Source: Furcasterigmium furcatum (Eukaryota > Ascomycota > Sordariomycetes > Glomerellales > Plectosphaerellaceae). From it: a stretch of DNA of 64,000 bases. Under the pieces are notes generated by a model, which saw only the letters and a list, made by a program, of their open reading frames with translations, ran no database searches and was not told the DNA's origin. Below, piece by piece: positions 54,179 to 64,000 of this stretch (position 1 is its first letter; every line of letters begins with the position of its first letter). Location of the stretch: the NCBI GenBank assembly GCA_001599815.1, contig BCIA01000006.1, positions 4,776,961 through 4,840,960 on the forward strand. Direction: 5' to 3'. The position numbers were made by a program, and so were the translations under genes.

Positions 54179-56904
54179 TCTGGAGAAATTGGTCGTGAGG
54201 AGGCGCTCCGGGGTACATATGATTTTGGCATACATACGGATACGGTCTTTTGTGATTTAGACGAGCATGCCATGGGGTTTTGGGGACCGAGACGCCCCGA
54301 GTATACGCTTAGGCAAAGATACCACAGAGCGGGGGAAACGTGATGAATCGATATCACATGTTTTGAGATTACGGACCGCGTAAGAATGTCATTTCAACAG
54401 CCCAGTGAATGCTGCGCCCGCCATGGAATCGAGTGCGTCTGTTCGGCAAGCTCGCGGATCCTCGCACGTCGCATGTCAATTCAGGGGGTGCTTCAGACTA
54501 CCCAAGTTGTACAACCAAGTCTTCGGGAGTGAACCTCGGATGAAGCGGTGCTTTGCAGACCACTTTGATGGCTGCGGATAAACAGCTTGGGTTCGACGTT
54601 CAAACTGTTGCTTGGCGATGAAGCCAATCAGGTTCGGTAGGAGGTCATTCTCAGAGGGCAGCCCTGCAGCCTCCAGCGCCGTGCATGACCCGGAGCCCCT
54701 GTCCGAGGGCGCTGTGGGACAGGATTCGACAGTCTGTGTCGCCATCGCGGCATCGCCCTGTGCGCGGCGCATGTACATCGTAGGAGAAGGAATGGGCTTG
54801 GAGTCGCACTACGGGCACGGCGAACTTTGGGTGCTGGATTGGTGGGGAGGAAAAGAAGGTGAGTTTCAAGTTTATATGGACCCGGGGAACGGAATGCGGG
54901 ATGTCACCCTGCACGAGGCGATGGGAAGATGGAGGAGGACATGAGGAATGTTGGAGGGCGGGAGCTGGGTGGCACACTGAGACTGTCTCGTGTCTGGTTC
55001 AACGTCAGTTCATGAGGGTGGCTGGGGGTATAGGTGGTGATGTCGTTGCTGCTGCGCCGTACGAGTGCCGGCCATTAAAGCTGATTTGATTGATTCAATC
55101 CACGGGATGCACATTCAGTGTGCGTGGCTCTGGTGGCCGCCATTGATCTTGAGTGGTGTTAAATTTCGATCGAGGTCCAGCTGCAGTTCGAGGTGACTCG
55201 CTCACTTTGTCGCATCACATCACATCACACCCCACGTCAAAATCGCAGTCACCTAGCTCCGCTGTTGGTTGCTGGGCTGTTGTGACGCTGGAGCATGGTC
55301 GTAAGTAAAGCTCGACGTCCCAAGGTGCCTAGCCTGATGAGTTGCGGACGGCCCGCCCGGTGTGGTGGGGTCAGTCACAGCTTGGCTCCGGCGGGCGGGA
55401 AGTGGGATGATTGAGGCCCAAGCTCGATTTATTACTTTTGTTGTAAGCGGCTGATCGTTGCCCGGGTGAACAAGCGCTGGTGATACCAGGGGGGGGAGCT
55501 TGGTGTATGACGAGGGTCGTCTCTGGAGCGGGTCGATTCTAGGGCGACGTGTAGAACGATGTGACGAGGCCCGAGGGGTTTGAGAGTCGAGATTGGTGAA
55601 TATCCTGACAGCCTCGAGGGGCATGTTGAATCCCAAGAATGCCCGACGAAAGGCGAGACCCTGGAATGACGGTGAAGAGGGACTCAAGTGAAGAACAGGT
55701 CCAATTGAGCGTCGGCAGGTGAGGTGTTGGGTGGTGGAGCACACAGCCCGGTCTTAGGCTTGTGCTACCACCCCTGCTCTCTCCCGCTATTGGCTGGGCG
55801 CAACGGCAACGACAACTCATCAGTGCTAAGCCTGTCCGAGAAGTCCCTCCTTCCCTTCCTTTCTCCTTCCGTTGGAGGCAGTGGACGCAGGCAGGCAAGC
55901 TCGCAGGGTACTTTCCACAACAACAATTGGCGAAGCCTCAGAGTGAATCAAGCAATCAAGCAACCTGACTTGCTCTCGCTTCCGCGAACAACTTGCCCCC
56001 CGGACCACCTGATTTGGGTGGCCCAGCCTCCATGCACCCTCGTCTCTTTTTTTGACCCTCGGTGTTTTTTTGATCACCAACTTGACCCCGAAGACAACAG
56101 GGACTCGTCCGACCAGGCATCCTGTCCTTGATCACGAGCATCCGGACGGTTTTCAAACCAAGAGCCACGAGGGAAAGCCAAGCTCCTCTTTTCCCCATTC
56201 TTCAGCGGAGCTGCGACCAATTTGTCGAACCAAGAAGTGCGATCATCCCATCCCCGGCCTCTGGCGTCCAACTCCCAAGCAACGGCCAGCCAACAGCGTC
56301 CACGGGCTGAACCAACCTCGCTCGATATCGGCCGCTCGCCAACCACCCACTTTCACCCTCCCGCTCCAGGGTCCTGATTCACCACCACCACCCTATTTTC
56401 CTTTCGACTGCGACTCTGCCTTTTTTCTTCGAATACTACCGCCCATGTCTCGCTAAGGCTCTTTCGTCCCAAGAAAGCGACGACTCAGCATCTTTCTGGC
56501 CATCCACCGGCTTGCTGGCGCCAACGTGTGCCTCCAAAAGCCCGCCCGCCGACTCTGCACAACCATTTTGCGCCTCCAGTCCTGGTCATTCCCGGCCGTT
56601 GGCATCGTGCTTGGACAAGCCTGCCCTGCTTGTCCTCGGAAGCGCCTCCATTTCGCCCAGACCCTCCCACCCTGCACCCGCATCGCCAACCTTCGCTGAT
56701 GGCTTGATTTCCGTCGCCGCAACAAAACAAAACCTGCTCGACCCTCGTCATCCCTACCCTCCCTCTTCCCCAGACCACACTCTGCAGGTGTGTACCGGGA
56801 ACCCGTGAGAGAGGTACGAGCGACCGAGGTGTTGCTGTCCCCACAAGCTATCCCATCCTACCTCTTCCTCCCCTTGGCGACCGCGCGGCAACCGGCAGAC
56901 CACC
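54179..56904. other. Intergenic region, IFRD gene / large disordered protein
   Basis: About 2.7 kb. It includes an ATCAC micro-repeat near 55214-55228 and a long C-rich leader from about 56000. Frames at 54612-54944 and 55253-55744 lack motifs. The distal part probably belongs to the leader of the next gene, with many upstream ATGs. Confidence 0.55.
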
Positions 56905-59900
56905 ATGGGCATTGAGTCTCACAAGGCTCCTCCACTTCCTGCCCCTACCGAAGACTCTATCACCCCAACAGAGCTCACTGCCGACGACACTCCCAGGCCC
57001 GGCGACGAAGCCTCCCACTACTCGCTGCCCGACGACGGCACCCCCGTCACCATCAAGACCCGCGGCCACAGGGCCAACCGATCCCAGACCTCCCTCCTCA
57101 TCGAGTACTTCGAGGGTGGCAAGTCCTCTTCGGCCTCCGGTGTCGACAGAAAGCCCAGCGTCCGCGTCCGTCTGACACCCTCCAGCCGGGCGAAGGATCA
57201 CATCCAAATCACCGAGACCAAAGGTTCACGGAAAGCCTCCCTGACTCGACGAATCCCGCTGCCGCCCGCCGGCTCATCTCTGGCGCCCGAGACTCTCGAG
57301 GGCGAGGACGCAGAAAGTATGAGGTCCTACGCCTCCGCCACCGAGGAGTCCAACGTCTCGAGGAACCCCATCGACATTGAGATTGAGCCCACCCGACGAC
57401 GGAGGCGCCCTGCCAGCCCGTTGATTCCTGCCGCAGATGCTCCGCAGTCAGTCTACCATCCTGGCAGCATGTCGGAGATCTCTGCCATACCCACCGATAG
57501 TTTCCTCGACGGCTCTGGCCCGACGAATCTTACCTATCGGGACGTTGAAACTAAGCGCAGCAGCAGCCCGTCTCGTGGAGGTCAATTGGCTGCCGGCGCC
57601 GCGGGCCTTGCAGCAGGAGCCGTGCTTGCCGACAAGATGAGGAATAGCAAGCCCAAGGAGAGGGCAGTGCTGCCCAAGTCGAGCGAGAAGCTCAAAGAAA
57701 AGGACCGCAAGCACCGTTCAAGCAAGAGTCGCACTAGCGGCTTAAGCGAGAAACATGGCGATGGCACCCGGTCTCCCAGGAGGAGGTCCAGCCGCAGCCA
57801 TGGCGACTCTGTCGTTTCCGGCGCGGATTCCGGCCTTCTCTCATCCAGCTTATCGCCGAGCCACACCAGCCACAGATCTGTCGACCAGACATCCGTCCGC
57901 TCAGGGGCGTCCAAGTCATCAATTAACAACCCGAAACTTCTCGAGACGGTCGAGGATGCGATTCGGCGGCTTATCCTCCCCGAACTGAGCGCGTTGAAGA
58001 GGGAGAAGAGTCGACGAGAGAGCCGGCGATCATCTTTCACCTCCACGGCCACCTCGGTCTCACGCGACGACCTCTCGACCACTGAGAGGCGGAGGTCCTC
58101 TGGCCGACATCGCGAGAGGCGAGATAGGGAGGCCCGCCATGATTATCTCGACAGTCACTACGGAGTCGACGGCGGCGAGTCCGTCGACGACCTGTCGGTT
58201 CATGAGGCGTCGGAAGTCACGCCCAAAAAGTCGCACAGCGGCTTGAAAGCTGTCGCTGGCGGCGCGGCCGCTGCTGGCCTCGCCGCTGCTGCGTTGAACG
58301 CGCAGTCCCCGGCATCAGACGACAGGAGACAGAGGAGGAGAAGGCGTGCCGATGGTTCTGCCCGCAGCCGGAGCCTGGGCCGCGAGAGATACGAGGAAGA
58401 GTTTGAGGAGGAGGAGGACGCCCCAGCTCCTCCCATGCCGCTCATGGCAAGCGAACTCAACCCTTCAGAGCTCACTCGCACGTCGATCCTATCCGCTGAG
58501 AGCGATCGCCCGCATTCCGCCATGGACGAGGTGACTCCTATTCACGAAGTGCCCCGGGGAAGCCTCGCCTCAGCCTCTCCGGCTGTAGCTGCAGTGCCAG
58601 TATCACTGCAACAGACTCTTGGCACCAGGCACGCCAATGTCTCTTCCGGCGACCTCAGGGCCCTTCCCCGCGAGCGCATCGATGAATACGAATCGGAGAT
58701 GCAGGCCGAACCCCGCCATATCCAGCCCCGTATCCAAGACGACTACGAGGAGGAGGACTACGAAACCCGCCGGAACATGCCAGTCAGCGACGATTATGAA
58801 CCTGCCGAGGGGCATGCCGGCGATTATTACAACACCCAAGACGTTCCCCCGCCACTCAAGTATGTGCCGTACCAGCCGGAGCGCCGTGGCCTCAGCCCTA
58901 TCTACAGCGTATCGGGCTACACTGAGGGCGGTAGCGAGGCGGCAGGACCGCGTGATTCCAGGACTCTCGGAAGTCCCTCCCCCGACAAGCTCCACGGCGG
59001 CCGATTCTCGCCCGCTTCTGCCCCAAGCAATGTCATGAGCCGAGGTTTCGATGAGCATTCCCTTGACGACCGTAGCATCAGAAGCTCTGGGCACGATTAC
59101 AGGACTTCTGGCTATATCGACGGCAGTGACCTCGAGCGTGTGGATTCCGAGCAAGCCGTCCGTGGAATCGGCGCCAACCCACACATTGTTCACGTTCCGA
59201 CCGGAGTCGAGTCCAACGTTGCTTCTGTGGTTGACGGCTCGATGCTCGAACAATCAGTTCTGACAGCCGGTTCTGGCCTTTCTGCCAACGATTACGCCAA
59301 CAACGAATCCACATTGTCCTACGACGAGGATCCCAGGATGCTTGGCGTCCCACGGAACGTCAGCCCTGACAAGCGGTCTGTCCGCAGCCAGGCAGACTAC
59401 CTGGATGAGCGGGACGGAAGCAGGACGCCCACATCCAGCCGCCACAGCCGTTCTTTCGCTGGAGAATATGATCTTGACGAATACGGCCAGAAGGTGCCAG
59501 CCACAACATACCGCAACTCACCGTCTGCGTCCCGACATTCGCCTACCGCATCCGAGAAGGCCATCCAGTTGGGAGCCGTTGGTGCTGCCGCTGCCGCGCT
59601 CAAGGCAGCCAAGGACAGATCCAAGCAGCCAACTGTCGAGGAGGAACTTGACGAAGACGTGGAAATGCAGGACTTTGTGCCTGCGGGCGTGTCGAGGAAC
59701 AAGTCGTTCAAGGAAAGGACGATGGAGGGACGCGAACCGGCGAATACTCCTGCTCACAGCATCGACCGACTCGACTATGAGGACCACCCAAAGATGGGTG
59801 CTAGCGCCATGCCAGCTTGGAACGATCCCATGCCCGAGGTGGGCTACATTGACGACGACCTCCAGACCAATCCCTCTCTTTCCCGCGAGGAAATGAACCG

Positions 59901-62258
59901 AACCCCTCGAGCAGAGGAGAACTGGACCACCCAGAATGTTCCCGATGAACTCGATGAATATGAGCAACACGACGAGCGATCCAAGGGCCTCGGACCCGGC
60001 CTAGGACTTGCCGCCGCCGGTGCCGCAGCTGCAGCGACAGCAGCAGCAATGGCCCACAGCCGTAACCCCAGCCACGAGCCCGAGGATGAGTGGCAGCGCA
60101 CCTCGGCGGAGAGGAAGCGAGACACCCTCGTCACGAATCCTTACGACGGGGCGAGCCCCATTGCGAACTCCGAACTTCTGGGCGCCCGCGGCCTCGAGCC
60201 AGGTGCCTACGGCGCTGCATATCACACGGGCAGCCCCGTTGGCCAGAAAAACCTGGACGAGGGTTACATCTCTCAAGGCCCTGTGCAATCTCCCAACATC
60301 CAGCCCAAGGGCAAGGCTGTGATGTCGTTTGCCGATGTTGGTGAAGAGGATCCTTTCTATGTGCCCAAGGGTCACACTCGACATCTTAGCGGCATGTCTC
60401 AAGGCATGGGCTCGCCAATCTATGACGCTGCTACTGGCGCCGGCATCGATCGCATCGAGTCCAAGGACATCATTTCTCTGATGCAACATCTCATGGTCCG
60501 GGATGCCCAGCGAAGCGCCAGGGATACGGAGATCCTAGTGACTCTTGTTCGCTCCGCAGCCGAGATGCGCAACTCGTTCGAGGAGATGAAGCAGATTCTC
60601 GCCAACACTGAGGATGTCATCATCAAGGAGGTGCAGGAGAACACGGAGGACACAGTGAAGAACCATATTGGAGGTCCCCGACCCTACCCCGGAAGCGCCA
60701 CCCGGTCTGTCAAGGGCCTCAGTGCCGCATCTCAGTCACAGGACGGCACCATGGACGAAAAGAAGAAGAACAGCCTCTTCCGCAGGGCTTTCTTCAAGAA
60801 TTTTGGCGCCAAGGACTCAAACGACCTGAGCCGCATTGAGGACATGCTGAACCAGCTCCTTGCCGAGGTGGACGTGTTGAAGGCACAGTCTGCGCGACCG
60901 GTCGCCTCGAGCGGCCAGGGTCAGTCCTTCGACAACCTCCAACCCGAAGTCCAATACGAGCAGGACCGCGGTTACGAGCCAGAGGGTCTCGCCGGAACTT
61001 CCACGGCCAGCCACGCAAGTCAATCTGGGCAACTCTCGCAGCCTCAGTCTCGTGGCCCGTCCACGAAGCTTGGCTACGAGCCCAATCGCATCAGCACCGT
61101 TCACGAGGACAACGAGGAGGACTATGCCATGGACGACGAGTACAACGCCCAGCAGCAACAGGGAATGCTGACACCTGGTAACCGCGAGATCCAGCGCGGC
61201 AATTCCGTCCCCCTGGACACGCCTCCTCAGGCGGCCAACACGCAGAGTGTTTCCTTCAGCAGCGAGAACACGCCCAAGACCGACAAGAGCAAGAAGCACA
61301 AGTCCCGGAGCTCCACGAGCTGGTTTCCTAAGATCTCTCGTTGGTCCGAGTCGACGGCTACCAGCGTAAGCAAGGCGCTGCGTGGCAGCGGCGTGTCAAG
61401 CAAGCGTGGTCAGGACGATGACTACACCCAGCGCCCGATGTCCCGCTCTGGCTCAGACCTGGCCCGCTATGAGCAGCAGCAGGCATACCAGAACGACTCT
61501 TTCGGGGATGATCATCTGCATAGTGGCTTCTCACAAACCAACCTGGCTGCGAGCGACCAGCCCGTCGGCAGCATGCCGCCTCCCCCAGTGGCCTACATGA
61601 CCCCGGAAGACCCCAAGTACAAGGCGCACCGCAACTCGCTTAACTTGCAGCACCCACAGCCTCGTCCTGGGCATGCCGAGCGTTTCAAGGCCAACTTGGA
61701 GTCCCAGGCCCATGAGTACGACACGCCGCTGTCGCCCAGATCGGCCGACTGGGCTGGATCCGCAACGAGCCTCAACCGCTTCCCTGCCCAGAGCAACAAC
61801 CGTTACAGCGGCGGCTCTGCCGCCACCGGCGGTGACTATTGGGGGTCCTCGCCTACCACCGGCCCTCCTCGTCCCCCCAAGGAGCCCATTGACGACGCCA
61901 TTGGATCGCCGGCCAGGGCCAACAGGGCGTCCAAGCTGCAGAAGAACAGCCCTCTCCCTTACCAGTCGGTGGAGTCCGGATATGCCACTGGACCCGGCAC
62001 TCAAGCCGCCAGCAACTACACTGGTAGCCCCAAGCTGGAAAACAGGAATCTGAGCGGTGCCTTGGGCGTGCCCATGCGGAGGCCGAGTGGGCCCCGTGCC
62101 ATGACGCCGAGAAGTGCGGAAGAGGAGGCGGCGAGGGAGGAGCGCAGGCGCAAGAGAGGTGAGCTTCTTCTGAAGACGTGACATGAAAGCATGACGCTGA
62201 TATTTACCTGGCAGACACCTTCGGAACCGTCGCAAGCAACGAGACTGATACCTTTTAG
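56905..62258 (+). CDS. 1765-residue, largely disordered protein of unknown function
   Basis: I recognise no catalytic domain. Exon 1 (56905-62158) and a small last exon (62215-62258) give 1765 residues ending RDTFGTVASNETDTF. Without that splice the frame would end RGELLLKT at 62181. Most of it is charged, Ser/Arg/Glu-rich and disordered. Four Ala/Gly-rich, hydrophobic segments recur at about 226-245, 446-460, 886-905 and 1033-1052 (for example LAAAGAAAAATAAAMA). One region looks folded: about 1173-1255, helical, with RIESKDIISLMQHLMVRDAQ and EEMKQILANTEDVIIKEVQE. It is followed by a basic segment KKKNSLFRRAFFKNFGAK, a short coiled-coil candidate (IEDMLNQLLAEVDVLKAQ) and SWFPKISRWSES near 1473. 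Similar long disordered proteins occur across Pezizomycotina and some are labelled nitrogen regulators, a name the sequence does not support. Confidence 0.85.
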
Positions 62259-63873
62259 AGGAAGGAACCATCTCCCGTGAGCAGCACGTTGCGTCCTTTG
62301 CGGCGTACTAGGTGAAGAGCCTGCATTATTCTCTGGTTGATGCTACTGGCTAGCATGGCCTTCGATTATAATCATCAAATTTGCCCCTACGTGGTCGGGC
62401 ACATCAAAAGGAAGCGGAAGCCACGGTCCCCGATGGGCCGACGGCAAGGAAAGGCATGCTGTCCGATGAATCGGCAGCCCTGAGATATTCACCACTATCA
62501 TTACGACGTCATGACAACGCAATTCACGACTTTGCGATTTGCAGCGACGTTACTTTTTCTGGTTGGCGAGGAGTTGCTGAGCATCATGAGCCTAGTGAAA
62601 ATGCCGGTTGAGGATCTGGGGGACGTCATGTCCCAATCAATAACTGCGTTGCATGTGGAAGATGGCCAGAAGAGGTGTTTAACGGAGGAGCGATCCTCTA
62701 GAAAATTCGTAATAAATGGAAAGAGATTTTGATCCTCACTCGACCGAGTTCATGTGCTGAATGATTGATGATGCCCCCTAGGTAATTTTGTCGTGGAGTT
62801 TTCCCTCGGGAGCATTCCCCGCACTCCTCCACATTCAATCAGGGCCAACCTGGTGGAAGATGGAGAAAAGATGGCCTACCAGCCCTGAGATGCAGCCGCG
62901 GATAATTGGGATGGCCTCTCGGGTACCCATTGGTGAGATAGAGATGGTTCCAAGGACAGACTGATCGAATTCTAGTGGTTGTAAATAATGCACACGTCTC
63001 TTGACGACAACACAGCTGGACGCAGTATGAATTTTGCGACCATCACATCGGCCACCGCCTTCGGTCCATTGTCGCGGGCCGCCATGATATTTCCCGACCT
63101 GGAAGAGCCCATCGCCGATGGGTTAGGCCGTGAATCAAAGCCGACAGCTTCCCCTGAGACAGTATCATCACATGGCCAGACATGGCGAGCCAAGAGGATT
63201 TCTGTTACCTTACAATTACCCCATAGTTTGCTTTTTGTACGTGAGGGGCAAGACTAAGCATTACCGCTTTTGGGGGCGACATGGGGGACAGCTGGGGAAC
63301 GTTTTCCCCTCATTCGCAGTGGACGATACGCGGTCAGGGGGGCGTTTTCATGCCTGGTGTGTCGTGCTTTGTCGTCATGGCTGGCGTTGGCAGTTGGTTT
63401 ATCTTTTCTTTGGAGGATTGAGCAGGAATTGGAAGAAGAGGATGAATAAGAGAGAGGAGGTGATTGGGCATTGTACGTCCAGCTCATGATGCGGTCAGCT
63501 TGGGCTGCTGGGAGGTGAAGTGAATGAAGTACGCTTCTCCCCAGCCTGGTTGATGTGTGACAGTCGCCCACCACGACGTGGTGTGTTAGTTCCGGCCGGG
63601 CTGGGAAGTATTTAAACCCTCGTCGACTGCCCCTCCTGCTTTCCTCCTTGGATTCGTTTCTTCATTGACCTGTTGTTTCGCATCTCGGGTGTGATTCTGA
63701 ACTCTTTTCCCATCACGAGCTTGTGCCGTGACGACACGCTTCGTGTAGCATCACCAACGACATCTCAACGTCAGACATCAGGATCGCCACCCGGCGCTCT
63801 CGACTCGGCCTTGCCGAACAGCATTCCCTCAAACACACTCGAGAAGCCCAATCGGCCAAAATACCCAGTCATC
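62259..63873. other. Intergenic region, disordered protein / DUF3602 gene
   Basis: About 1.6 kb. The distal 260 bp carry a TATA-like element and a C/T-rich leader for the last gene. No other coding signal is seen. Confidence 0.55.
63609..63616 (+). promoter_or_regulatory. TATA-like element of the DUF3602 gene
   Basis: TATTTAAA 258 bp before the start codon, followed by a C/T-rich run (cccctcctgctttcctcctt), a common fungal core-promoter layout. Confidence 0.45.
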
Positions 63874-64000
63874 ATGTCCTCCAACCTCGTCCTCAACACC
63901 CCCCGCCCCTCCCTCGCGCCAAACGCCTACACCCACAGCGGCCGCGGCGGCGCAGGCAACACCTACCGCGTCTCCTCCAAGGCCCCGGCCCCTTCTCAGA
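63874..64000 (+). CDS. DUF3602 / PAR32-like protein, 5' end only (right edge)
   Basis: Only the first 42 codons are in the window. The start MSSNLVLNTPRP is followed by HSGRGGAGNTYR at about 21-32, the repeated GRGGAGN signature of the DUF3602 family. In yeast the family member Par32 is phosphorylated after rapamycin treatment and tunes ammonium transporters downstream of TORC1/Npr1. Further GRGG repeats should lie beyond the edge. The call rests on one motif and a good start context. Confidence 0.7.
   Translation, partial: MSSNLVLNTPRPSLAPNAYTHSGRGGAGNTYRVSSKAPAPSQ

Overview
The window is nuclear DNA from a filamentous ascomycete. I favour a Sordariomycete. The genes are moderately GC-rich and densely packed, with many 45-120 nt GT-AG introns, and the gene content is typical of Pezizomycotina: a Barentsz-like RGG protein, a multi-ZZ NBR1 homologue, 2EXR and DUF3602 proteins, a Zn2Cys6 regulator and a DHA2 exporter. 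I see no prokaryotic, viral or plasmid features and no rRNA, tRNA or CRISPR. All exon boundaries were read by hand from splice signals, frame continuity and remembered family motifs. No alignment was run.

Layout. 1-10 kb: housekeeping genes UPF1/NAM7 (-, cut by the left edge), IMP4 (+), plasma-membrane syntaxin SSO1 (+) and TOM70 (-). 11.3-17.8 kb: an accessory-looking block with a Zn2Cys6 transcription factor (-), a DHA2-type 14-TM exporter (-) and a divergent aminodeoxychorismate-lyase-like PLP enzyme (+). 19.6-41 kb: a Barentsz/CASC3-like protein (+), NBR1 autophagy receptor (+), ERV41 (+), a 2EXR protein with an apparent frameshift (+), mitochondrial aconitase-2/homocitrate dehydratase (+), a PHD plus C3Hc3H zinc-finger protein (-) and a SCY1/CEX1 pseudokinase (+). 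41.5-64 kb: LST8 (-), a 5.1 kb stretch without a recognisable gene, an FHA protein with a hydrophobic C-terminal tail (-), an IFRD protein (+), a 1765-residue disordered protein (+), and the start of a DUF3602/PAR32-like gene (+) cut by the right edge.

How genes may work together. The clearest functional unit is the 11.3-17.8 kb block. A perfect 10-bp inverted repeat (CGGCGGGATT, 11 nt, AATCCCGCCG) lies about 120-150 bp upstream of the transcription factor start. A near-identical inverted repeat plus one extra AATCCCGCCG copy lies in the divergent promoter between exporter and enzyme. I infer a small autoregulated regulon of regulator, exporter and PLP enzyme, which I do not recognise from the literature. 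The other genes look like independent conserved loci. Several serve mRNA surveillance (UPF1, Barentsz-like), membrane traffic (SSO1, ERV41, SCY1) or TOR/autophagy (LST8, NBR1, DUF3602), but I see no sequence evidence that they are co-regulated.
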